Positions 7,787 to 15,363 are shown, counted from the first letter of the stretch. The stretch: DNA of 26,789 nucleotides from Eubacteriales Family XIII. Incertae Sedis bacterium (GCA_031276775.1 JAISML010000089.1:1-26789), one strand, 5' to 3'. Made by a program: numbers and translations. The notes: generated by a model from the letters alone, not told the origin.

Positions 7787-8245
7787 ATGGACAAAGAAAA
7801 AAAAACCGTGGACGATATCCTGACCAGACTCTTTGTGAGTACGCTCAAGATCGAAGAACGCGCCATCGCCGCACGCTTCGGGAACGATCTCTCGATCTCC
7901 GAGCTTCATGTGCTTCGCGAAATCGGAGTCGACAAAACCAAGACCATGACGCAGGTGGCCAACGGGTTGAAGATCAGTCTCGGCGCGCTTACCACATCCA
8001 TGAACAGATTGGACAGGAAAGGATACGTGACGCGTACGCGGGACGCCGGAGACAGACGGATCGTCAATCTCGGGCTGACGGACGCGGGGAAAGCCGCGTT
8101 CGGCATACACGAAGCTTTTCACAAACACATGGTGGAAGCTGCCATCGACAAGCTGTCCGCGCGGGAAAAGACCGTTTTGCTGAAATCGCTCTCTCAGTTG
8201 GACGACTATTTTATTGCGGAATGGGAAAAATGCCGTCCCAAATAG
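7787..8245 (+). CDS. MarR-family transcriptional regulator, FabT-like
   Basis: A 152-residue winged-helix protein. The pattern LKIEERAIAARF, LSISELHVLREIG, a recognition helix region around LGALTTSMNRLDRKGYV and a wing containing DAGDRRIVNLGLTDAGK is typical of MarR proteins, and the N-terminal part is especially like FabT regulators of fatty acid synthesis in Firmicutes. ATG at 7787 has GAGGGGTG (7773-7780) six bases upstream; an upstream in-frame GTG at 7730 lacks one. It stands alone behind its own promoter and 63 bases before the radical SAM gene, which it may control or be co-transcribed with. It is also a candidate binder of the palindromes at 699-725 and 6504-6516, but that is inference. 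Confidence 0.85.
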   Translation: MDKEKKTVDDILTRLFVSTLKIEERAIAARFGNDLSISELHVLREIGVDKTKTMTQVANGLKISLGALTTSMNRLDRKGYVTRTRDAGDRRIVNLGLTDAGKAAFGIHEAFHKHMVEAAIDKLSAREKTVLLKSLSQLDDYFIAEWEKCRPK

Positions 8246-8308
8246 GTTCGCTCCGCGGGACCATTGAACGGCGATAAACTCCCCGGCTGTTGTGCGCAGG
8301 TGAAACAC

Positions 8309-9868
8309 ATGCTGAAACCTTTGACCGTCCAAACCATCTGTCCTGTCTGTAAAAGACCGGTTGCCGCCTCATACCAAGCGCGTGAAGACGCCGTGTTTTT
8401 TGAAGCCGTCTGTCCCGACCACGGTCCCTTTTCCGCACTTGTCGCCGAGCAGGCGGAGGATTACGCGCGGTGGATGAAGCATCGTACCGTCACCGTTCCG
8501 CCCAAACGGGCGATTACGCGGGGCAAACGTCGGATCGACGTCCAAAACGGCGCGGAAGCGCCGTTCAATGCCGGGGTGCAAGCTTTCGGCGCGGAAGCGC
8601 CGTTCAATGCCGGGGTGCAAGCTTTCGACGCGGATGCCGGCCTGTTCGATACCGACTGCCCGCTTCATTGCGGCACCTGTGAAAACCATCTGATGACCGC
8701 GTGCTGCGTCCTGCTGGATGTGACGGAGCGTTGCAATCAACATTGTCCTTATTGTTTTGCGCGCGCCGGGGAAGCGTGCGCGGAGGATCCGTCGCTCAAA
8801 ACCATAGCGGGTCTGTACGACAGGCTCTTGGATCTGGGCGAGGAGCGCACATTCAACATTCAACTTTCCGGAGGCGAGCCGACGGTGCGGGACGATCTGC
8901 CCGCCATCGTCAAGCTCGGCAGGGACAAAGGTTTTGCGTATATTCAGCTTAACACCAACGGCAAACGCATAGGGGAGGAACCCGGCTATGCCGCGGCATT
9001 GAAAACTGCGGGGGTATCCGCCGTGTTTCTTCAATTCGACGGAACGACCGACGCGATCCACACGGCGCTCAGGGGCGAGCCCCTGCTCGGGGTCAAATGC
9101 GCGGCCATCGACAATTGCCGCAAAGCGCGCTTGCCCGTCACCCTCGTGCCCACCGTGGTTCAGGGCGTCAATTTGCATGACATCGGCAACATGGTGGATT
9201 TTATGCTGTCACGGTTGGACGTGATCAAGGGCATACATTTTCAGCCTGTAAGCTATTTTGGCAGACATCCGGGATTGCCGCGCGATCCGCGCGATCGCGT
9301 GACCATGTTTGCCGTCATGCGCGAAACGGAGCGGCAGACCGGCGGACGCATACGTTGCGACGATCTCGCGCCCATCAGTACCGGACATCCGCTCTGTTGC
9401 TTCTGCGGCAATTTTTTGCGGGAGCAAAACGGTGAGCTGAGATCTTTGATCGATAAAACGCAAAAGGAAGAAGGGCTTTCCTGCTGTTGCGAAACGGCGC
9501 CCAATCCGATCGAGATCATTCGCAGGGACAGGGATTTTGTTTTGAACAAATGGATGGTCGGCGCGGACGAAAGCGGGCGGACCGGGCCGGATGCCGACGA
9601 CGGCGGGGCGGCGGAAAGGGACGCGCGCGGCACACCCCGCCGGAAACGGACGGCAAGCGGCGCGGAGCAGGAACCTGCGCCTCTTTCGTTGGATGAGGCG
9701 CTCGCATATCTGCGTGGCAATATGTTCACGATATCGGGCATGGCTTTCATGGACAGGGGAAATCTCGACGCGGAACGGCTAAAACGTTGCAGGGTACAAG
9801 TATTTTCCAAAGACGAACGGCTGATACCGTTTTGCGCGTACAACAGCATTTACAGATCGGGCGGTTGA
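8309..9868 (+). CDS. trsS: Radical SAM protein, TrsS-like, with N-terminal zinc ribbon
   Basis: A 519-residue radical SAM enzyme. Residues 11-14 (CPVC) and a later CPDHG form a zinc-ribbon-like head as in MJ0619/tetraether-synthase relatives. The [4Fe-4S] motif is ERCNQHCPYC with cysteines at 142, 146 and 149, followed by QLSGGEPT near 185-192. Further cysteine groups LCCFCG and LSCCCE late in the protein may bind extra clusters. ATG at 8309 is chosen for CAGGTG (8297-8302) six bases upstream; an in-frame TTG at 8264 is possible. A 13-residue segment is duplicated at residues 81-106 and a hydrophilic insert rich in G, R, D and E lies near residues 415-455. From memory the protein matches TrsS, a radical SAM (seleno)protein of the DVU_1551-type cassette; this copy has no in-frame UGA. 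The reaction is unknown. Confidence 0.75.
   Translation: MLKPLTVQTICPVCKRPVAASYQAREDAVFFEAVCPDHGPFSALVAEQAEDYARWMKHRTVTVPPKRAITRGKRRIDVQNGAEAPFNAGVQAFGAEAPFNAGVQAFDADAGLFDTDCPLHCGTCENHLMTACCVLLDVTERCNQHCPYCFARAGEACAEDPSLKTIAGLYDRLLDLGEERTFNIQLSGGEPTVRDDLPAIVKLGRDKGFAYIQLNTNGKRIGEEPGYAAALKTAGVSAVFLQFDGTTDAIHTALRGEPLLGVKCAAIDNCRKARLPVTLVPTVVQGVNLHDIGNMVDFMLSRLDVIKGIHFQPVSYFGRHPGLPRDPRDRVTMFAVMRETERQTGGRIRCDDLAPISTGHPLCCFCGNFLREQNGELRSLIDKTQKEEGLSCCCETAPNPIEIIRRDRDFVLNKWMVGADESGRTGPDADDGGAAERDARGTPRRKRTASGAEQEPAPLSLDEALAYLRGNMFTISGMAFMDRGNLDAERLKRCRVQVFSKDERLIPFCAYNSIYRSGG
8549..8626 (+). repeat. 39-bp in-frame tandem duplication inside trsS
   Basis: Two identical 39-base copies (8549-8587 and 8588-8626) each encode the 13-residue unit GAEAPFNAGVQAF. 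A degenerate third start (DADAG) follows. Each unit opens with the small palindrome GGCGCGGAAGCGCC. It sits in the linker between the zinc-ribbon head and the radical SAM core. Confidence 0.9.
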
Positions 9869-9927
9869 CGCGGGAGCGGGACAATGACCGCGTTTGCAGC
9901 AAAATTTCAATACTTGCGGGCGGAACG

Positions 9928-9952
9928 GCCGAGGTGGAAACGGAGCCTCGGT
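9928..9952. other. Hairpin in the trsS-trsM gap
   Basis: CCGAGG (9929-9934) pairs with CCTCGG (9946-9951), extended by one G-T pair, with an 11-base loop. An AT-rich run with TTATTTTTTTATG follows after some ten bases. It might be a weak attenuator or stabilise the downstream message; it is not a clean terminator. The 127-base gap holds no gene that I can see. Confidence 0.3.
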
Positions 9953-9995
9953 CTCAAAACAAAATTTATTTTTTTATGTGTCAAGAGGTGATTTT

Positions 9996-10727
9996 TTGGG
10001 TAAGAATAGTCCGGGAGGGTTTGCATTCACCGCCTACGCGGTGCGGCGGGCCGGACTGAAACAAAACGACAGGATGCTTGAGATCGGCTGCGGGGAAGGC
10101 GAAACATTGCGCGAACTGAAAGCGCGCTTCGGCGTCCGCGGCATTGGGATTGATCGATCCGCGGCATTGATCGAAAGCGGACGCGCACGGTATCCGGATG
10201 CGGACATTCGTGAGGGGGATGCGGATGTTTTGGAATTTCCGCCCCACTCTTTCGATGGCGTGCTGATCGAATGTGTCCTGTCGGCGGCAAGCATGCAACC
10301 CGAGGTCTTGCGCGAAGTCCATTGCGTGTTGAAAAACGGAGGGAAGCTTATCATCAGCGATCTGTGCGCAAGGGAATCCGCACAGAAACAACCGACGGCC
10401 GCACGCGCAAATGTTGCGGAAAACGGCGGCATGGCGCGGGGTTCGTTCGAAAACGGATCGGGCGGAGGTTTGGTGGATCCGCAAAAATTGCTGAACGTTT
10501 GCGAAGCGCTCGGCTTTGTCGAGATATTGTGGGAGGACAGAACCAAGGACCTGGACGCGTTTGTAATCGAAAAGATCATGGAACACGGTTCGTTGGAACG
10601 CTATTACGCTTCGATCACCGCAGCCGGCGTACCGAAAGAAGCATTTTGCAAAGCGTCGCCGAAAGCCGGCCCTCTCGGATATTTCCTCCTGATCCTGGAA
10701 AAATCCGAAAAGCCGACGATTCATTGA
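9996..10727 (+). CDS. trsM: SAM-dependent methyltransferase, TrsM-like
   Basis: A 243-residue class I methyltransferase. Motif I is LEIGCGEG at residues 28-35, an acidic strand end follows in GIGIDRS, then the FDGVLIECVLS segment typical of Methyltransf_11 proteins. The opening GGFAFTAYAVRRAGL just before the fold matches what I recall of TrsM proteins. A low-complexity stretch rich in A, G, E and N lies around residues 127-160. Start TTG at 9996 is chosen because AAGAGGTG (9983-9990) is five bases upstream; an in-frame GTG at 9978 lacks a ribosome binding site. It follows trsS on the same strand and is followed within 16 bases by the cysteine-rich gene. It probably methylates the radical SAM product or its precursor; the substrate is unknown. 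Confidence 0.75.
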   Translation: MGKNSPGGFAFTAYAVRRAGLKQNDRMLEIGCGEGETLRELKARFGVRGIGIDRSAALIESGRARYPDADIREGDADVLEFPPHSFDGVLIECVLSAASMQPEVLREVHCVLKNGGKLIISDLCARESAQKQPTAARANVAENGGMARGSFENGSGGGLVDPQKLLNVCEALGFVEILWEDRTKDLDAFVIEKIMEHGSLERYYASITAAGVPKEAFCKASPKAGPLGYFLLILEKSEKPTIH

Positions 10728-10742
10728 CGGGAGAGGGTGGAG

Positions 10743-11120
10743 ATGGATTTACAGGAAAGGTTGTTTGAATCAAAACTCAAAGGGCATTGTTGCAGTCAGA
10801 CGATCATGGCGCTGTGCATTGAGGATTTGGGCCGGGAAAACGAGGATCTGATCGCCGCCATGGCGGCCTTTTGCGAGGGTATGGGGCAGGGAAAAATCTG
10901 CGGAACCTTGGCGGCCGCAGTCGCGGCGCTCTACGTGGCGAATGCCGAAGACGCGCAGGATCACCTGCAGGACGACTTGATGGATTGGTTCGGCGATCGG
11001 TTCGGCGGTTATGACTGCTTTGACATCATAGAGGACGACGCACGCAGACGCATCGAATTTTGCCCCGTCATAGTCATGGAAACGTATCGCAAACTGGAGG
11101 AACTGTTGCAGTTCGGCTGA
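10743..11120 (+). CDS. C-GCAxxG-C-C family (DVU_1555-like) redox protein
   Basis: A small protein of 125 residues with seven cysteines at about 16, 17, 25, 44, 53, 92 and 107 in the contexts GHCCSQ, ALC, AFC, GKICGTL, YDCFD and EFCPV. This spacing fits the C_GCAxxG_C_C (Redox_C-GCAxxG) family, although the central GCAxxG is altered to ICGTLAA. Members are thought to bind a metal cluster or act in redox chemistry. ATG at 10743 has GAGAGG (10731-10736) six bases upstream. It sits 15 bases after trsM, so the two are co-transcribed and probably coupled. It likely supplies electrons or holds a cluster for the radical SAM step, by inference from context. Confidence 0.75.
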   Translation: MDLQERLFESKLKGHCCSQTIMALCIEDLGRENEDLIAAMAAFCEGMGQGKICGTLAAAVAALYVANAEDAQDHLQDDLMDWFGDRFGGYDCFDIIEDDARRRIEFCPVIVMETYRKLEELLQFG

Positions 11121-11216
11121 GGGGGCGCCGCATTGCGCAAGGCGCGCCGGACAATGCCCGGCGCGAAAAAACGGCAGGGCGGCGGAGAATGTACGGTTGC
11201 GGCGGAGAGCACGCCT

Positions 11217-12245
11217 GTGAACATCGATCATTGGATAAGCAAAAAAATCGGTTTGGCACGGGGGGAAGCGCTGACGCGGGTTGCGCTTTCCTCCTATCAG
11301 CTTGCGCGATTGCGGGAAACCGTAGCCTACGCGAAAGCGAACAGCGCATTTTACAAAGAGACCCTTGCCCATGTCGATCCTTGCGCGGACATCCGCGATC
11401 TCTCGGATCTCGCCCGTCTGCCGCTGATGGACGCGTCCGCGCTCATCGCCGAAGGGGCGCGCATGGTGTGCGTTCCTTCTTCCCGGGTGAGCAGGATCGT
11501 CACGTTGGAAACAGGCGGCAGCACAGGTCGCCCGAAGCGGGTTTACTTTACGGAAGACGATCAGGAGTTGATGATCGATTATATACATCACGGTCTGCGC
11601 GTGATGGCGGGAGCGGGGGATGTGTTTCTGATACTGATGCCCTGCGGGCGTCCCGGTTCCGTCGGAATGCTCGTGCGCATCGGTCTTGAACGCATGGGCG
11701 TGAATGTCATTTCTTTCGGGATTCTGCCGGTTGACGGCAGCCGGGATGAAGAAGCGCTCACCCTCATGCGGGAACGGGGCGTGACCTCAATGCTGGCAAC
11801 CGCCGGAACGGCGGCGCGGCTCGCCCAAAAAAGTGCGGGAAACGCGGCGATCAAAGGTCGCATGCGCACCGCATTGCTGTCGGCGGACTATGTCCCCGAC
11901 GAGGCGCGCGCATTGATCGAAAGCGCGTGGGACTGTGAGGTATACGAACATTACGGCATGACGGAAATGGGGCTCGGGGGAGCCATGGCCTGTGAAACGC
12001 GGATCGGTTACCATCCGAGGGAAGCGGATCTTCTCTTTGAAATCACAGACCCGCAGACGGGCGCAGTCTTGCCGGACGGAACTTTCGGGGAAGTGGTGTT
12101 TACAACCCTGACCCGCCGGGCGATGCCGCTTGTCAGGTACAGGACGGGCGATTTCAGCAGATGGTTGCCGGATCCCTGTCCCTGCGGCAGCATCCTGAGA
12201 CGCTTGGACAAGGTCGGCAGCCGCAAGGACGCAAAGAGCTATTGA
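11217..12245 (+). CDS. Short AMP-dependent CoA ligase, DVU_1553-like (phenylacetate-CoA ligase type)
   Basis: An adenylate-forming enzyme of about 342 residues. TGGSTGRPKRVYF (from residue 99) is the nucleotide loop, YEHYGMTEMG near 243-252 the A5 motif, and VRYRTGDF near the end the A8 region. The N-terminus with RLRETVAYAKANSAFYKETL is like PaaK-type ligases. The protein stops at LRRLDKVGSRKDAKSY, so it lacks the C-terminal domain of about 100 residues that carries the A10 lysine in full-length ligases. GTG at 11217 is preferred (GGAGAG at 11204-11209 and the family-like N-terminus begins there); TTG at 11133 after GAGGGGG would add 28 residues. It ends overlapping the convergent nucleotidyltransferase-phosphatase gene by seven bases. 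It probably activates an acid in the cassette's unknown pathway; thioester formation is unproven. Confidence 0.75.
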   Translation: MNIDHWISKKIGLARGEALTRVALSSYQLARLRETVAYAKANSAFYKETLAHVDPCADIRDLSDLARLPLMDASALIAEGARMVCVPSSRVSRIVTLETGGSTGRPKRVYFTEDDQELMIDYIHHGLRVMAGAGDVFLILMPCGRPGSVGMLVRIGLERMGVNVISFGILPVDGSRDEEALTLMRERGVTSMLATAGTAARLAQKSAGNAAIKGRMRTALLSADYVPDEARALIESAWDCEVYEHYGMTEMGLGGAMACETRIGYHPREADLLFEITDPQTGAVLPDGTFGEVVFTTLTRRAMPLVRYRTGDFSRWLPDPCPCGSILRRLDKVGSRKDAKSY

Positions 12246-13789
12246 TGAAATATGGCGCTGCGCCCGTTCCATTCCGTCACGTGAATCGAGCCCCTCGGGA
12301 TATCGGCGCGCAGCGTTTCCTCAAGCGGGATTCCCCGCAGTTCGGCCTCGATGACACGTATCACGCCCGCATGCGTGACGAGTATGACGTCCGTCACACC
12401 CCGTCGTCTCTCTTCGATCAGAACGCGGCGCAGTTCCTTGATGACCCTGTACCGGAGATCGTAATAGTTCTCCGCTTCCGCGCCCCGTTTGTACCGCAGT
12501 ATGTTCTTGCCCCTCTCTTCATATTCGTCCGGGCATCGACGCCTGATCTCGCTGATGTATCGACCGTCCCAATCTCCGAGGTGCATTTCCCTGAATTGCG
12601 GTACGGTGACGACGCGCAGTCCGGGGATCTGCGGAGCAGCGATCCCGCCTTGCAGGGTTGCTGCGATGATCTGCGCCGTTTCCTCCGTCCGCGACAGATC
12701 GCTCGCGTATATCCTGTCGGTTTGTATCTTGAAGCCCGCAAGCCTGCGGGCGGCCTCTCTCGCCTCTTCCCTGCCCCGATCCGAAAGAGGCACGTCCGTC
12801 TGCCCGAGGAATATCTTCTCTCTGTGCGGTTCGGCGCTGCCGTGCCGAATCAGGATCAATCTGCCGCAAAAGCCCTCCCCGCAGGATCCATCCTCCCGCG
12901 CGCATGTTTCGACGCTTTCCCGCGCGCATGTTTCGACGCTTTCCCGCACGCATGTTTCGACGCCTTTCCGCACGCATGTTTCGACGCCTTTCCGCGCGCA
13001 TGTTTCGACGCTTTCCCGCGCGCGCGTTTCCGCACACTCCCGATACTCCCGCGCACGATCCTCCGCCTTTGCTCCCATATATCTGTGATGCCGGAGAATT
13101 TCCCCGTATTCCTCACGCGTATCCATATCCAATACGACGGCTTCTTCCTCGGTTTCAAGCCTGATCAGACGGTGGTCGTACCTGTCCGTAATGGCTTTGA
13201 GTCCTCCGCTTCCGTCATGCGCGAGTATCTCATCCGCGTATGAGACGGGGATCAAAAGCGGGTGACCTTTTTTCCCGCGATAACAGGGAACGGCAAAGAA
13301 GCTGGGCGATGCGGCCGCCCATGCGTCGATCAGCGCGCCAATGACCTGCGGCGGCACCAGTGGAACATCTGCGGGAAAAAGCAGAATCCCGTCGGGACCG
13401 CGACCCGGGGCGCCCGACCGGACGCCGTCGGATTCATCGCTTTGGCGCGCCGATCGGACGTCTCCGGATCCGCAGCTTTGGAGCGCAGCCCGGATACCCG
13501 CCTGCACGGAGGTGAACATCCCCTCGGCATATCGCTCATTGTACACGGTTTCGACCGCCGGATCGGAGGACCGCAAGGTCCGCTCCATTTCCTCATGTTT
13601 GTGGCCCGTAACGACGATCACCCTGCGCATGCCCGCCTCTGCGGCGGCGCGGGCGATCCTTGCAACAGCCGGCTGTCCGTCTATCTCCAAGAGCGGCTTG
13701 AAAACCCCCATGCGGGAGGAGTAGCCCGCCGCCAGGATCACGGCGCACATATCAAGCGCTTCGCGCATGCCCGTCATCGGACTTTCCAT
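12239..13789 (-). CDS. MocA-like nucleotidyltransferase fused to histidine phosphatase (DVU_1551-like)
   Basis: A 516-residue two-domain protein. The N-terminal part has LAAGYSSRMG followed by KPLLEIDG, and later FPADVPLV, all typical of MobA/MocA-type nucleotidyltransferases that attach CMP or GMP to a cofactor. The C-terminal part has LIRHGSAEPH (histidine near residue 316), SDRG and SDLSRTEETA and THAGVIR, marking a histidine phosphatase such as CobC. Between them lies a cysteine-rich linker of eight-residue repeats (residues about 249-296). A serine/arginine/aspartate-rich insert sits near residue 105-135. Start ATG at 13789 overlaps the upstream gene; an ATG at 13777 with GGAAAG in front forms an ATGA overlap and may be used instead. 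It ends the pan-led minus-strand unit yet faces its presumed functional partners tail to tail. Likely role: make and trim a nucleotide-linked intermediate. Confidence 0.75.
   Translation of the reverse strand: MESPMTGMREALDMCAVILAAGYSSRMGVFKPLLEIDGQPAVARIARAAAEAGMRRVIVVTGHKHEEMERTLRSSDPAVETVYNERYAEGMFTSVQAGIRAALQSCGSGDVRSARQSDESDGVRSGAPGRGPDGILLFPADVPLVPPQVIGALIDAWAAASPSFFAVPCYRGKKGHPLLIPVSYADEILAHDGSGGLKAITDRYDHRLIRLETEEEAVVLDMDTREEYGEILRHHRYMGAKAEDRAREYRECAETRARESVETCARKGVETCVRKGVETCVRESVETCARESVETCAREDGSCGEGFCGRLILIRHGSAEPHREKIFLGQTDVPLSDRGREEAREAARRLAGFKIQTDRIYASDLSRTEETAQIIAATLQGGIAAPQIPGLRVVTVPQFREMHLGDWDGRYISEIRRRCPDEYEERGKNILRYKRGAEAENYYDLRYRVIKELRRVLIEERRRGVTDVILVTHAGVIRVIEAELRGIPLEETLRADIPRGSIHVTEWNGRSAIFHQ
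12902..13045. repeat. 24-bp minisatellite in the fusion-protein linker
   Basis: Five good copies of a 24-base unit begin at 12902, 12926, 12950, 12974 and 12998, with a degenerate sixth at 13022-13045. Copies differ only at a few places (CTTTCCC or CCTTTCC; CGCGC or CGCAC). On the minus strand each unit encodes eight residues of the form ESVETCAR or KGVETCVR, so a cysteine recurs every eight residues. It is not CRISPR: there are no spacers and the frame is kept. Confidence 0.95.
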
Positions 13790-14478
13790 CCCGCGTCAGC
13801 GATCCGGACACCCAAAGCCCTCAATTTCCTGCGTTGTTTTTCGTAATCGGGACAATACTTGTACACAGTTTCGTAAAATGCCGCAGAGTGGTTGGCATGT
13901 ATCATATGCGCCAGTTCATGCACCACCACGGAATCGATCGCTTCATCATCGGCCATCATGAGCATCCAGGCAAAATTCAGCCGCTTCTTTGCGCTGCAAC
14001 TCCCCCATCTGCCAAAGGCGGAAGTGATTCCCACGCCGGCCGGGGCGAGCTGCATCAACGCCGCATAATGACGAACCCTGCGCGGAATGTGACACTCGGC
14101 TTCGCGCTTGAAAATGCGGGAGAGAACGAACCGGATATCCGGAGCCGGCAGCCCTTCCGCGATCAGAAATACGCCGTCCGCATACTCCCCCCGCAAGTAC
14201 CCGGGCTTCTCCGTTTTCATGATAGGCGAGCCGACGATGGGGCATTCACGGCCCCGGAAAGGTACGGCGTCGCCGTATCCGCACTTGAACCGGGATCTTT
14301 CGCACTCCGGCGCGTCCCACTTGGGCCGATGCTTTTCTATCCAGCTCCGTTTTGATTCGACGAAGCGATCGATCTCGGTTTTGGGCGCCCCAAAAGGCGA
14401 TCTGACCTCAAGTCCGCGCGGCGTGATATACAAGCCCAAGGTTTTTCTGTTTGATCGGATAAGCCGGTATTTTATCAT
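13774..14478 (-). CDS. YgjP-like (DUF45/M48-type) metallopeptidase-fold protein
   Basis: A 234-residue protein whose C-terminal half contains VVHELAHMIHANHS, giving HExxH at residues 187-191 and a nearby histidine at 197, the DUF45/YgjP signature. The segment FGRWGSCSAKKRLNFAW just before is also characteristic. The E. coli relative has been linked to UTP pyrophosphatase activity, whereas others are annotated as metallopeptidases, so the reaction is uncertain. ATG at 14478 has AGGAAG five bases upstream. It follows the DUF2520 gene after 21 bases and its stop overlaps the start of the nucleotidyltransferase gene, so translation is probably coupled. No signal peptide is seen, so it should be cytoplasmic. 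Confidence 0.8.
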   Translation of the reverse strand: MIKYRLIRSNRKTLGLYITPRGLEVRSPFGAPKTEIDRFVESKRSWIEKHRPKWDAPECERSRFKCGYGDAVPFRGRECPIVGSPIMKTEKPGYLRGEYADGVFLIAEGLPAPDIRFVLSRIFKREAECHIPRRVRHYAALMQLAPAGVGITSAFGRWGSCSAKKRLNFAWMLMMADDEAIDSVVVHELAHMIHANHSAAFYETVYKYCPDYEKQRRKLRALGVRIADAGWKVR

Positions 14479-14499
14479 GCGCGCTTCCTGTCCCGCGCT

Positions 14500-15363
14500 T
14501 TACCGCAACGCATGGAGCGCGCTGTAATCCCTGTCCGGATGTTTTTTTTCCGCGATGCCGGCCAGAATCCGTGTCATCGCGACATAAAGGGTTCTTTCCC
14601 CGCCATCGAGCATCGCAAGATGACGCCGTACCGTATCCGTGTCGCCGCGTTCGGCGGGTCCGGTCAAAGCGGCGACCGATCCTTTGTTTACGATGTTTCG
14701 CGCGTTTTCAAAGAAGAGAGAATGCCAGGCCTCCTTTGCAAAATCGGCGGGAAGTCCGCTCTCGCGGAGCAACCGCTCCCCTTCGTGGGCGAGTCCCACC
14801 ACAAAATTGCTCAAGTACACGCAGGCCGCGTGATAGAGCGCTTTCTTTGAGGCGTCGAGTTTCTCCGTGCGGAGCGCCGCTCCGTGGATGAAAGGTTCGA
14901 GCGCGGCGTAGGCTTCGTCGCTTCCCTCAAATGTAAAATACGCCCTGCCGAGCGTTTCCCACGAGGCGTTTTTGTCGGATATCGCGCAGAGCGGATGAAA
15001 GGAACAGGCATGTGCGCCGATCCGTCCGGCGCCCGCAAACGCTTCCGATGTCAGGGATCCGCTCATATGGCAAAACACGCGTCCCGTTGCGGCAGGCGTC
15101 TGATTCACCTCCGCCCACAATTCGGATATGACGCCGTCGGGAACCGTCACAAAGACGACGCCGCTCGCCGCGATCAGTTCCTGCGCCGTCGCAAAGCGGC
15201 AACTGTCCGTAAAAACCGCCGCCGCCGCCGCCGATGCGGGCGTTTTGCTGAAATAGCCGGACAGGCTCCCGCTTCCGCACTTCTCGGCGAGCAACTTCCC
15301 CATGGAAACCCCCGCCTTGCCTGCCCCGATGAAGCCGACCCGTTTGCGCGCGCTCTCTTTCAT
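14500..15363 (-). CDS. Rossmann-like / DUF2520 NAD(P)-binding protein, candidate ketopantoate reductase (PanG type)
   Basis: A 287-residue protein. The N-terminus VGFIGAGKAGVSMGKLL is a Rossmann dinucleotide-binding loop, and FVTVPDGVISELW and FCHMSGSLTSEAF are typical of Rossmann-like/DUF2520 proteins. FHPLCAISD and the helical C-terminal half complete the family pattern. It starts with an ATGA overlap on the stop of panC, and lies in the same unit as panB and panC. No panE-like gene is seen nearby, so I infer that it reduces ketopantoate to pantoate with NAD(P)H, as reported for PanG in Francisella; I am unsure that PanG and DUF2520 proteins are the same family. Direct evidence is only the fold and the neighbourhood. 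Confidence 0.75.
   Translation of the reverse strand: MKESARKRVGFIGAGKAGVSMGKLLAEKCGSGSLSGYFSKTPASAAAAAVFTDSCRFATAQELIAASGVVFVTVPDGVISELWAEVNQTPAATGRVFCHMSGSLTSEAFAGAGRIGAHACSFHPLCAISDKNASWETLGRAYFTFEGSDEAYAALEPFIHGAALRTEKLDASKKALYHAACVYLSNFVVGLAHEGERLLRESGLPADFAKEAWHSLFFENARNIVNKGSVAALTGPAERGDTDTVRRHLAMLDGGERTLYVAMTRILAGIAEKKHPDRDYSALHALR

Noticed and set aside
9866..9868. Stop TGA of the radical SAM gene as a selenocysteine codon, since some family members are selenoproteins
   Set aside because: The sequence after TGA gives no family-like residues and no convincing SECIS stem-loop directly follows; the visible protein already reaches a plausible end.
12902..13045. CRISPR array
   Set aside because: The repeats are 24 bases, directly adjacent with no unique spacers, and keep a reading frame through a gene.
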